8,556 nucleotides of DNA from Caldora sp. SIO3E6 (GCA_010672185.1 JAAHHL010000229.1:1-8556), one strand, 5' to 3'. Numbered from the stretch's first letter, positions 1 to 5,821 are shown. Notes: generated by a model from the sequence alone, not told the origin. Numbers and translations are program-made.

Positions 1-177
1 ACCGAAACAGCCGTCATCAAATTTCAGAGAACACAAGGTATCACAGTAGATGGGATTGTCGGATCTCAGACCTGGAAATTTTTAGAGGGAAATCAGGGAA
101 ATCAGCTATTGGCAAGGAATCAGAATCCGATTAGAGACTATATCCTACCAAGACGTGGTCAAGTAAGGCAATTATAG
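1..177 (+). CDS. Peptidoglycan-binding domain protein, C-terminal 58 residues (5' end outside window)
   Basis: The frame is open from the first base and ends at TAG 175-177. The visible part begins TETAVIKFQRTQGITVDGIVGSQTW, shown here as two pieces: TETAVIKFQRTQGI and TVDGIVGSQTW. This matches the second half of a PG_binding_1 repeat (T..AV..FQ...GI..DGIVG..TW..L), a small three-helix module that binds cell-wall peptidoglycan. After it come about 30 polar residues (N/Q/R-rich) with no further domain. In cyanobacteria such modules usually sit at the C-terminus of exported cell-wall hydrolases or stand as tandem repeats; the catalytic part, if any, lies to the left and cannot be seen. It shares the strand with pyrR, but more than 500 non-coding bases separate them, so co-transcription is unlikely. 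Confidence 0.85.
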   Translation, partial: TETAVIKFQRTQGITVDGIVGSQTWKFLEGNQGNQLLARNQNPIRDYILPRRGQVRQL

Positions 178-186
178 AAGTTATTA

Positions 187-210
187 GTTGTTGGTTGTTG
201 GTTGTTTGTT
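187..210. repeat. Short tandem heptamer array (GTTGTTG, about 3 copies)
   Basis: Two exact copies of GTTGTTG, one copy with a final T, then GTT. It starts 10 bases after the stop of the peptidoglycan-binding gene. Heptameric arrays like this are the STRR type known from heterocystous cyanobacteria. Confidence 0.65.
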
Positions 211-236
211 AAAGCAGTGAGACGAAGTCCGGCATA

Positions 237-339
237 GTGGCGGGCAGCTATCCTTCTGGGGATGGGCTAACCGCCGCCTTCTGAGAAAAACCTCTAGTTC
301 AATGAAGTAACTAGTGCAGTGGGCATGGAAATAACCCAC
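237..339 (+). other. Hairpin-rich segment, candidate structured RNA of unknown family
   Basis: Three stem-loops follow each other. Hairpin 1: GGCGG 239-243 pairs with CCGCC 271-275, extendable by two pairs outward; inside it AGC 246-248 pairs with GCT 266-268 and ATCC 250-253 with GGAT 260-263, giving one long interrupted stem. Hairpin 2: CTAGTT 294-299 pairs with AACTAG 309-314 around a 9-nt loop. Hairpin 3: GTGGG 319-323 pairs with CCCAC 335-339 around an 11-nt loop. The segment is clearly GC-richer than the AT-rich DNA around it. I recognise no Rfam family, and I see neither a terminator U-run nor a promoter. The strand is unknown, since the stems work on both. It could be a non-coding RNA, a dispersed palindromic repeat or a mobile-element remnant. 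Confidence 0.3.
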
Positions 340-374
340 CAGGTTGAGATCGATAGCATCCTTACTATATAAGC

Positions 375-399
375 ATTCTTAATTCTTAATTCTTAATTC
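375..399. repeat. Short tandem heptamer array (ATTCTTA, 3.6 copies)
   Basis: Three exact copies of ATTCTTA plus ATTC, followed directly by the small palindrome CCGCGAAGCGG. It is of the STRR type seen between genes in filamentous cyanobacteria. Confidence 0.75.
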
Positions 400-703
400 C
401 GCGAAGCGGTACTTTTACCTATTGTTGCTCGTTGACAAATTTTCTTAATATTTCTTATTAATACTCAACCCAAGACAAATCCCAGTTAATACTGCTAAAC
501 TTATATCTTTCAGATTAGGCATCGCGCTCTTAAATTTTTCAATATTACCTGAGTAAATTTAGGTTTCAGACAATTATGTTTGCCTTGAGCCGAAATTTGA
601 CAGTGGCCTACGTCTACAGCAGTACTCAAACAACAGCTGTAACAGCGACAATATAGTTGTTTCTCAATGCCATCGCATACTAAACCAATGGAATTCTTCA
701 GCT

Positions 704-709
704 GAGGAG
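704..709 (+). promoter_or_regulatory. Ribosome binding site of pyrR (GAGGAG)
   Basis: GAGGAG lies 11 nt upstream of ATG 721. It overlaps the alternative GTG 709, so it cannot serve that codon. This favours the ATG at 721. Confidence 0.5.
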
Positions 710-720
710 TGTCTCAAATT

Positions 721-1293
721 ATGATAAAACACCCCATCAGGATGCATACTCAAATTGTTGAAATTCTCTCAGCGGAAGAACTACGCCGCACGATCACCCG
801 GTTAGCATCTCAGGTGATTGAACAAACTGGGGATTTGTCCAAATTGGTGCTGATAGGTATTTATACCAGAGGAGCAACTTTAGCCCAGCAGCTGGGATAT
901 CAAATTGAATTGCTCGAACAAGTTGCTGTACCTGTAGGGGCGATAGATGTGACCTTTTACCGAGATGATTTAGATCAAATTGGTGTTCGGACACCTGCAA
1001 AAACCCGTATTCCCTGCGATCTGTCCGGTAAAACAGTAATATTAGTCGATGATGTTATTTATAAAGGGCGTACTATTCGTGCGGCTCTGAATGCAGTCAC
1101 TGAATATGGTAGACCCGAAGTAATTCGCTTACTAGTTCTAGTAGATAGGGGACATCGTGAATTGCCAATTCGTCCAGACTTTACTGGTAAGCAGCTACCA
1201 ACTGCTACAGAAGAACAGGTGAAAGTATATTTACAGGATGTTGATGGACGTGATGCTGTAGAGTTGATAAAGGTTTTGACCTCTGATTCTTGA
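721..1293 (+). CDS. pyrR: PyrR bifunctional protein: pyr regulator / uracil phosphoribosyltransferase
   Basis: PyrR belongs to the type I phosphoribosyltransferase family. It converts uracil plus PRPP to UMP and, in many bacteria, binds pyr mRNA to control pyrimidine synthesis in response to UMP. With the start at 721 (190 aa), the visible marks are: the EILSAEELRRTITRLA opening (residues 14-29), LVLIGIYTRG (42-51), DVTFYRDDL (76-84), the PRPP-binding loop VILVDDVIYKGRT (106-118, acidic pair D110-D111), and the C-terminal LVDRGHRELPIRPDF block (140-154). Length fits the usual ~180 aa. Start choice: an in-frame GTG at 709 overlaps the GAGGAG site; ATG 721 is 11 nt after it; ATG 742 would best match the usual distance to EILS but has no ribosome binding site. 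The loop has Lys where Thr is common in Bacillus-type PyrR. No other pyr gene is adjacent, so an RNA-binding role cannot be read from context. Confidence 0.93.
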   Translation: MIKHPIRMHTQIVEILSAEELRRTITRLASQVIEQTGDLSKLVLIGIYTRGATLAQQLGYQIELLEQVAVPVGAIDVTFYRDDLDQIGVRTPAKTRIPCDLSGKTVILVDDVIYKGRTIRAALNAVTEYGRPEVIRLLVLVDRGHRELPIRPDFTGKQLPTATEEQVKVYLQDVDGRDAVELIKVLTSDS

Positions 1294-1373
1294 AGCAGGA
1301 AGGGAGAATTAAATTGTAGCTGTAGATTAAGAAATCAATACAACTGCAACACTCAGTGTCTTTTCCTGAAAAG

Positions 1374-1389
1374 GTACTGTAGTATACAG
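1374..1389 (+). promoter_or_regulatory. Palindrome matching the NtcA half-site pattern GTA-N8-TAC
   Basis: GTA at 1374-1376 and TAC at 1385-1387 are exactly 8 bases apart, and CTGTA-GTA-TACAG (1377-1389) is a perfect overlapping inverted repeat. GTAN8TAC is the consensus of NtcA, the cyanobacterial nitrogen regulator. A TAN3T -10-like box (TATCCT, 1399-1404) lies only 11 nt downstream instead of the usual ~22, and it abuts the ATG at 1406. Classical activation therefore does not fit; repression or chance remain. About two such matches are expected by chance in a sequence this long. Confidence 0.2.
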
Positions 1390-1405
1390 CAAATTATTTA
1401 TCCTG

Positions 1406-1786
1406 ATGAAACCAAAATTTAAGGACATTGTTAGCTGGCAACAAGCGGAAATGCTAATGCAACCAGCTTTGATTCGTATTCTCGACCAAGTTCGTAAGCA
1501 GCTTGAGGATACTAAATGGCAATCAAGTTATAAAGATGTTCAGACTCCTATCCCTGGTCATGAACTGTGCTTAGAAAAAAATGATCATTCAGTATCTGTC
1601 AATTTGTGGGAGCTTTGTTTCCAAGTCTGTTTTTGTAAGTATACTCCAACACACAGTGAACTAGAGAGTCAAGAAGTGGAGATTGACACTAGCCTAATTG
1701 ATGAAGCCGGTGAAGTTGATTGGCAGTGTCTTGACGACAAGGCAGAAATTGTAGTGGCGCAACTGTTGGCAGGTTTACCATCTTAG
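1406..1786 (+). CDS. Conserved-looking hypothetical protein, 126 aa
   Basis: I do not recognise a named family. It is a soluble-looking acidic protein without signal peptide or membrane segment. The N-terminal third is helical and amphipathic (WQQAEMLMQPALIRILDQV, residues 11-29). The middle contains a beta-like stretch (TPIPGHELCLEKNDHSVSV, 47-65) and a Cys/aromatic-rich piece (WELCFQVCFCKY, 68-79) with three closely spaced cysteines at 71, 75 and 77. The C-terminal part is acidic (SQEVEIDTSLIDEAGEVDW, 88-106). It lies 112 bp after pyrR and 88 bp before the NurA gene on the same strand, so it could be transcribed with nurA, though a heptamer repeat array fills that gap. Codon use looks like its neighbours. 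ATG 1406 has no good Shine-Dalgarno sequence, but the next in-frame Met (residue 16) would cut into the first helix. Confidence 0.8.
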   Translation: MKPKFKDIVSWQQAEMLMQPALIRILDQVRKQLEDTKWQSSYKDVQTPIPGHELCLEKNDHSVSVNLWELCFQVCFCKYTPTHSELESQEVEIDTSLIDEAGEVDWQCLDDKAEIVVAQLLAGLPS

Positions 1787-1795
1787 AGAGAATGC

Positions 1796-1842
1796 AGAAT
1801 TTAGAATTTAGAATTTAGAATTTAGAATTTAGAATTTAGAAT
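1796..1842. repeat. Short tandem heptamer array (TTAGAAT, 6.7 copies)
   Basis: AGAAT followed by six exact TTAGAAT copies, with no sequence variation. It fills half of the 88-bp gap between the 126-aa gene and nurA. It is the longest and most perfect STRR-type array in the window; its homogeneity suggests recent slippage-driven expansion, and copy number is likely to vary between strains. Confidence 0.95.
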
Positions 1843-1874
1843 CAATTTCAAAGGGACTTTCCAATACTGACGAA

Positions 1875-3068
1875 ATGCTGGATTTAACGAAAATTGCAAG
1901 ACAAATTCCTGGTATTAGTCAGCACCTCAAAGGGGAGGCAGTTGCTAGTCGTCAACGTTTGGAACTTGCTCAAAAACTGCTACTACAAACAAACTTGCGA
2001 CAAGAGGAACTGGTACAAGCTCACCAACAATGGCGCGATCGCTTTAATTTTACCGCAGCAGTGCCAGTGGAACCCCTTGATAGTCGCTATGAGCTGAATG
2101 CAGCTCCAGAAAGCCATACGGTTTTTGCCACAGATGGTTCGCAAATTTCCCCTTCTCACCACGAGATTGCTTACTGCTATCTAATCAATGTTGGTCGGGT
2201 GATGCTGCACTATGGACAAAGTCTGTATCCCTTGTTAGATAGCTTACCAGAAGTATTTTATCGACCGGAAGACTTGTATGTTTCTCGTCAGTGGGGCATT
2301 AGTACAGAAGAGTGGATGGGACACCGACGCACTGCTTCAGAAGTCTCCATGCTGGCAGAAATGGCTTGCCGTTGGGTTCAACCACCAGGAGCTCACTTTC
2401 ACATTCCCAATCTGGCAATGGTGGATGGTTCTCTCATCTACTGGTTTCTCGATAAGCTCCCAGGAGAGGCACGCGATCGCATTTTACCCTCAATCTTAGC
2501 AGCTTGGGAGCAGTTACGTTCAGTGAATGTGCCTCTAGTTGGTTACCTAAGCGCCTCTCGCAGCACTGAAGCTCTCAACTTTTTGCGGTTACAAGCTTGT
2601 ACCCAACAGAACCATGATTGTATGACTCATTGTAGTAGTATCAAAGACAAATTACCCTGCCAGGTAGTTGATCCTCTGCGAGATCGTTTATTGTGGGGCA
2701 ATTTGTTAGAACCAGGACAGCGTAGTCCTCTGTTTCGTTCTTCTGTTAAAATTCTTGACTTGTACGAAAACCATCGTATCTATTTTTGCTATGTCCATGT
2801 GGGAACAGAAGTTGCCCGGATCGAAGTACCAGAATGGGTAGCTCAAAGCTCATCCTTGCTCAATCAAGCCTTGAGTTTAACCCTGACTCAGGTTAATAAA
2901 GGTTATGGTTATCCGATTGCTTTGTCGGAAGCTCATAATCAGGCAGTTGTCCGAGGAGGCGATCGCACTCGCTTCTTTGCTTTGTTAGAACAACAAATGA
3001 TTCGTGCTGGTTTAAGAAATGTCGGTATATCCTATAAAGAAGCTCGCAAGCGTGGCAGTATTGGTTGA
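1875..3068 (+). CDS. nurA: NurA-family DNA repair nuclease
   Basis: NurA is a metal-dependent (Mn2+) single-strand endonuclease and 5'-3' exonuclease with an RNase-H-like fold; in archaea it works with the HerA translocase in DNA end resection. Visible motifs: FATDGSQISPS (84-94, catalytic Asp 87), LAMVDGSLIYW (180-190, Asp 184), VGYLSASRS (222-230), and the C-terminal block PIALSEAHNQAVVRGGDR (347-364, with His 354 and Asp 363). The first ~65 residues are a charged helical region. An unusual feature is a four-cysteine cluster at C242, C249, C253 and C262 (C-x6-C-x3-C-x8-C), a possible metal or Fe-S site. No HerA gene is visible next to it. At 397 aa it is in the normal range. The ATG has only a weak, distant purine stretch (AAAGGGAC, about 18 nt upstream). 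Two HIP1 sites sit near its end and one near its start. Family assignment is secure; the biological role in cyanobacteria is inferred. Confidence 0.88.
   Translation: MLDLTKIARQIPGISQHLKGEAVASRQRLELAQKLLLQTNLRQEELVQAHQQWRDRFNFTAAVPVEPLDSRYELNAAPESHTVFATDGSQISPSHHEIAYCYLINVGRVMLHYGQSLYPLLDSLPEVFYRPEDLYVSRQWGISTEEWMGHRRTASEVSMLAEMACRWVQPPGAHFHIPNLAMVDGSLIYWFLDKLPGEARDRILPSILAAWEQLRSVNVPLVGYLSASRSTEALNFLRLQACTQQNHDCMTHCSSIKDKLPCQVVDPLRDRLLWGNLLEPGQRSPLFRSSVKILDLYENHRIYFCYVHVGTEVARIEVPEWVAQSSSLLNQALSLTLTQVNKGYGYPIALSEAHNQAVVRGGDRTRFFALLEQQMIRAGLRNVGISYKEARKRGSIG
2035..2042. repeat. HIP1 octamer GCGATCGC (first of six)
   Basis: Highly iterated palindrome 1 of cyanobacteria. Exact copies start at 2035, 2473, 2959, 4265, 5203 and 6735. 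Six in 8.6 kb is far above random expectation (about 0.13) and they occur in both the housekeeping-like and the defence part, so the right-hand region has been in a HIP1-rich lineage for some time. Confidence 0.95.
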
Positions 3069-3099
3069 AAATTATAGCACTATGCTTAAAGGGCTAATA

Positions 3100-3134
3100 G
3101 GGAATTGGGAATTGGGAATTGGGAATTGGGAATA
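3100..3134. repeat. Short tandem heptamer array (GGGAATT, 4 copies plus one variant)
   Basis: Four exact GGGAATT units, one GGGAATA, then a shortened GGAATA. It lies between the convergent ends of nurA and the HsdR_N-like gene and is STRR type, like the other arrays of this window but with a different unit sequence. Confidence 0.93.
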
Positions 3135-3201
3135 GGAATAGTACAGAAACAAATATTTACAAAGTCTACCCAGTTTATCAGATAACTATCAAAAATGTCA
3201 A

Positions 3202-3220
3202 AACTGTTATTGAAACAGTT
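3202..3220 (-). terminator. Possible terminator hairpin of the HsdR_N-like gene
   Basis: Perfect 7-bp stem AACTGTT / AACAGTT with a 5-nt loop. Read on the minus strand it lies about 60 bp after the stop at 3280 and is followed by TTGACATTTTTG, a broken T-rich tract. The stem is AT-rich and thus weak. On the plus strand it is followed by CCTGCTCCC, so it is not a terminator for nurA. Confidence 0.35.
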
Positions 3221-3279
3221 CCTGCTCCCTATGATAACAATTCCATCACTCTTACTGTTAGTTGGGGGAATATTTGGTA

Positions 3280-3924
3280 TCAACAAGGTTTAGTCAAGCT
3301 TATTGCTAATTGAGATAAATGCTTTAAGACACTCAGTACATGATACAAGTCATTTCCTGGATTAAAGAGATCAAAAATTCTGGAGACAGCGTATTGTAAT
3401 GTCTCTCCTTGAATCAATTTTAGGAATCTAAAGCTGCTGCCATTAAGAATTAAACCATAAGTGGGTTGCTCAGGATGAGGATTAGCTAACATATAGGTTA
3501 GTAATTGTGACCTGCCAACTTCTAAGGAAAAAGCAGATTGTTTTGATTCAATGACTATAGCCCAGAATTGGTTGCACAGAGCTAAGACATCAATCTGTCC
3601 TTTGATGATTACTCCTTTATCTTCTAAAGAAATTTCGATGGATTTTTCTGACCTGATGCGAAAGGGAGGAAGATAGAAGCCAGCCAAATCTAAAAGAGGA
3701 GATAAAACCACCATTTTTACTGTATTCTCTAATAGGGGTGGCTCTTTCAAAAAGTTAGCATAGCTAGACTTGACTCGGTCTAATCTGTGCTTTTCTTCTT
3801 CATTTATTTCAGGTATATTATCTTGCCATTCTCTAAAAAATTGGTTATTCTCAATGAACTGAAGACCAAATTTGTCGGTTAATTCTTGTAATGTAATTTG
3901 TTTAGCTGGGAGAGTCTGAACCAT
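3280..3924 (-). CDS. Stand-alone PD-(D/E)XK nuclease-like protein related to type I restriction HsdR N-terminal domain
   Basis: A 214-aa protein with the layout of the HsdR_N nuclease domain but without the helicase motor that follows it in true HsdR. Visible core: Glu 66 in a helix followed by VVLSPLLDLAGFYLPP (72-87), then GQIDVLAL (109-116, Asp 112), VIESKQ (124-129, Glu 126 and Lys 128, the E-x-K catalytic pair), and QLLTY (140-144), a QxxxY motif as found in RecB/AddB-like and HsdR nucleases. LILNGSSFRFL (158-168) is also typical of this group. All catalytic residues expected for a magnesium-dependent nuclease are present. No HsdM or HsdS gene is in the window. It is transcribed toward nurA (convergent), 358 bp downstream of the PLD gene on the same strand; a MITE-like insertion lies in that gap. 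Such single-domain proteins are common in cyanobacteria, often annotated as restriction subunit R; the true substrate is unknown. The ATG has only a weak GGAAAA upstream. Confidence 0.82.
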   Translation of the reverse strand: MVQTLPAKQITLQELTDKFGLQFIENNQFFREWQDNIPEINEEEKHRLDRVKSSYANFLKEPPLLENTVKMVVLSPLLDLAGFYLPPFRIRSEKSIEISLEDKGVIIKGQIDVLALCNQFWAIVIESKQSAFSLEVGRSQLLTYMLANPHPEQPTYGLILNGSSFRFLKLIQGETLQYAVSRIFDLFNPGNDLYHVLSVLKHLSQLAISLTKPC

Positions 3925-4036
3925 AATGTATTTTCCGTTATTGCAAATCGTACTGGCGCGGCAAGCTTAAAATTGAGTGCATCAGTTGGGCGAAAACTTC
4001 CAACTCAAAAAAAATTGAGCGATTGCTTTCAGCACC

Positions 4037-4131
4037 CAATACTACTCGGATAAGCTCGAATCCCTCTCCCTCAGTTTTCCTACCTCCCACACCTCCCACA
4101 CTCCCCACACTCTCTTAATCGAGCAGTATTG
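4037..4131. mobile_element. 95-bp MITE-like element with 12-bp terminal inverted repeats and 10-bp target duplication
   Basis: Left end CAATACTACTCG (4037-4048) and right end CGAGCAGTATTG (4120-4131) are inverted copies with one mismatch in 12. Immediately outside both ends is the same 10-mer TTTCAGCACC, at 4027-4036 and 4132-4141. The direct repeats stop exactly where the inverted repeats begin, which is the footprint of a transposition event with a 10-bp target-site duplication. The 95-bp interior has no room for a transposase, so it must have been moved in trans. It includes a 9-bp tandem repeat. On minus-strand RNA the ends would form a 12-bp stem including one G-U pair. I cannot name the parent insertion sequence; a 10-bp duplication is compatible with several DDE families, such as IS4-like ones. 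Confidence 0.8.
4083..4109. repeat. 9-bp tandem repeat inside the MITE-like element
   Basis: Two exact CCTCCCACA units and one variant CTCCCCACA. The tract is strongly strand-biased (C/A on plus, G/T on minus). It accounts for the low-complexity GVWEVWEVG peptide of a spurious minus-strand frame here. Confidence 0.85.
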
Positions 4132-4282
4132 TTTCAGCACCAGCAAAGTTGATCGCTTTACCCCTAGTTTTAACCTTGCCGAGCTATTAAACTCAAATTT
4201 AAGTCCACGGCAGTTTTGCACCAGGCATGAGAATGATACAATTATATCAGCTGTCCAGGAAAATGCGATCGCACTTCCCACT

Positions 4283-5821
4283 TCAAAATCTCTCTATCAA
4301 GTCATCAAATAGCTCATTAATCTTTTGAGGATCAGATACGAGTGTCCCTCTCTCATCCCGGAAGGTGCGATAGGGGTCACCTTTAAAGGAAAGCCAGTTA
4401 AAGCTGGTAACAACAGCAAATTTTGTATCAGATATGAGTATTTTTGCGTGGATATCTCCCAAACGCTCTAGACAAAAATTATCATACTGTTGATGTAATT
4501 GTTTTATCGCTTTCTCTGCTTCTTTATCGTAAGTTCTCTTGTCTTCGTCTTCTCCTAATCCGTATCCAATAAAAACTTTCACTCCTCGCTTGAGCAGTTT
4601 CTCTAACTGTTGAATTAACCACTTATTAGTAGCATTAGCACGAATCCAAGGAGAAATAATCAAAAGACGTTCTTGGCTATTCTTAAGAGCTTGTTCAAGA
4701 AGCGGGCGGTGGTCGTACATTTCTAACCAGCGCATGGGAACTGAATTCAGAAGTGCATTAAGCTGGCTTCGGAATTCCTCTATTTGCTGTTGTGCCTCTT
4801 GAAGTTGTTGTTCAAGAATGAGCTTTTCGTCATCATCTTTGCTTTGTTCAATACTGTTTCGAGTTGTCTTGATTTTGGCTTCTATCTTCGCTTGAGTATC
4901 AGAAACTTGGTTTTTAACATCTTCAATTTCTTGTAATGGTGCTTGTTCGACAAATTCACGACCTAAAATTTCTTCAGCTAGCTTTTTGGGGGTACTATCC
5001 TTAAGATTATTCAGAATATGAAGTTGCTTAGCACCATGAGCACGAGCAAAGGCAGCTTCATGCTCATGGGAGAGCCTACCATCAATGGCAAAAGCGACTT
5101 GAACTTCATCACTATCTTTAGCTATATATATCAGTGCTAATGCCGGTTGAAAAAAGCGCTGTCGGCGCTCAATAGCTTTTAAGGCAAGCAGATCTCTCTC
5201 TTGCGATCGCCTGGACTTGAGCTTACTCTCAGCTAGGCGAATAATTTGATCTACATCGCTGAGTTGTATCTGAGATAATTCAGGAGGTTTAGCTGGAAAT
5301 GGTCTAATTTCTATAATTCCCTGGTTTCGTAAATCTCTAGGACGTAGCAAATTTGATTCTAATTGTCCGTACCCGTATACATATCTTAGGAGTCCATCAA
5401 AGTTAACCGTAAATGTCCGCTCTTCTGGAACAATAATTTGGGCCTCCCTAAGGGTAATTTCTCCTTTTGTTGTCAACTTCCACTCTTGTATCCGATAGCC
5501 TTCAGGAGCAAGAAGGTCAATATTTTGACTTACTCGAAGATCAATCATTGCTTCTCTGAGGATAGATCGTTCTAAGCCCAGAAATCCAGCAATTTCTTCC
5601 TCTGCTGATAAACCTGCGTTAATTGCCTTCAAAACATATTCTTCTATCGGAGGAATCGGTTTACGAATTTGAGTCAGAGCTTGAACAGTTATTTTATATA
5701 CAGGTAAGCCAACCTCCCTACAACTAACTAAGTCAAAGCCAGCTCGATTATCATAGCGACGAGCAACTTCTTCCTGATGCAATTGTTCTGGAGAAATCGA
5801 GTCAAATTCCTGGAAATTCAT
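4283..5821 (-). CDS. mkoB: PLD-family (HKD) nuclease with winged-helix-like and coiled-coil regions; probable Mokosh type I MkoB
   Basis: A 512-aa protein. Residues ~55-125 look like a winged-helix-type region (PIPPIEEYVLKAINAGLS...ILREAMIDL). Residues ~297-360 form a Gln/Glu/Lys-rich coiled coil. The C-terminal part is a phospholipase-D-like nuclease domain: LLIISPWIR (386-394) starts it, and IHAKILISD (457-465) is the HxK-x4-D motif with H458, K460 and D465, followed by SFNWLS (473-478) and a conserved Glu in RDERG (E490). Only one HKD motif is present, so an active site would need a dimer, as in Nuc or BfiI; the coiled coil could provide it. The gene is translationally coupled to the helicase upstream. 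Tandem ATGs overlap the helicase stop (5824 or 5821); ATG 5821 is preferred because it is 7 nt from AAAGGAGG, whereas 5824 is 4 nt away. A TTG further upstream lies before that site. Helicase plus PLD protein in this order fits Mokosh, a known anti-phage system. Confidence 0.85.
   Translation of the reverse strand: MNFQEFDSISPEQLHQEEVARRYDNRAGFDLVSCREVGLPVYKITVQALTQIRKPIPPIEEYVLKAINAGLSAEEEIAGFLGLERSILREAMIDLRVSQNIDLLAPEGYRIQEWKLTTKGEITLREAQIIVPEERTFTVNFDGLLRYVYGYGQLESNLLRPRDLRNQGIIEIRPFPAKPPELSQIQLSDVDQIIRLAESKLKSRRSQERDLLALKAIERRQRFFQPALALIYIAKDSDEVQVAFAIDGRLSHEHEAAFARAHGAKQLHILNNLKDSTPKKLAEEILGREFVEQAPLQEIEDVKNQVSDTQAKIEAKIKTTRNSIEQSKDDDEKLILEQQLQEAQQQIEEFRSQLNALLNSVPMRWLEMYDHRPLLEQALKNSQERLLIISPWIRANATNKWLIQQLEKLLKRGVKVFIGYGLGEDEDKRTYDKEAEKAIKQLHQQYDNFCLERLGDIHAKILISDTKFAVVTSFNWLSFKGDPYRTFRDERGTLVSDPQKINELFDDLIERF

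Larger units (their letters stand above)
178..720. other. Long non-coding stretch upstream of pyrR
   Basis: No convincing coding frame is present on either strand. The left half holds a GTTGTTG heptamer array, a GC-richer hairpin-dense segment and an ATTCTTA heptamer array, all listed separately. A small palindrome CCGCGAAGCGG follows the second array. The right half (about 400-700) is AT-rich and is where the pyrR promoter should lie. The best -35-like hexamer is TTGACA at 597-602, but no good -10 box follows at 16-18 bp. A TATAGT hexamer at 652-657 is a possible -10 without a clear -35. ACAGCTGT at 633-640 is a perfect 8-bp palindrome. No PyrR-binding attenuator with a convincing terminator/antiterminator pair was recognised. 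Confidence 0.5.
3925..4282. other. Non-coding spacer between the PLD gene and the HsdR_N-like gene
   Basis: No credible gene. It holds the MITE-like element described separately. Between 3984 and 4005 a 6-bp hairpin (AGTTGG / CCAACT, 10-nt loop) is flanked by direct copies of AAAATTGAG (3969-3977 and 4011-4019), with an A-run at 4007-4014. A HIP1 octamer (4265-4272) sits in a wider imperfect palindrome 14 bp past the end of the PLD gene. No strong terminator for the PLD gene and no clear promoter for the HsdR_N-like gene were found. Confidence 0.5.

Noticed and set aside
221..340. Cobalamin riboswitch on the minus strand (GCTGCCCGCCACT piece)
   Set aside because: Only a short resemblance to the conserved core; the other conserved boxes are missing and no gene lies downstream on that strand.
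1360..1373. CTTTTC / GAAAAG inverted repeat after pyrR as a terminator
   Set aside because: The loop would be only 2-4 nt, the stem is AT-rich, and no T-run follows.
1894..2499. Two short plus-strand frames inside nurA
   Set aside because: They are shadows of the NurA frame; the NurA frame carries the conserved DGS motifs.
3086..3313. Short open frames on both strands in the nurA / HsdR_N junction
   Set aside because: Both are built largely from the GGGAATT array and AT-rich spacer DNA, and one overlaps the end of the HsdR_N-like gene.
4042..4281. 79-codon minus-strand frame after the PLD gene
   Set aside because: It runs through the MITE-like element and its 9-bp repeat, which creates the GVWEVWEVG peptide. 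It has no ribosome binding site and no recognisable family.
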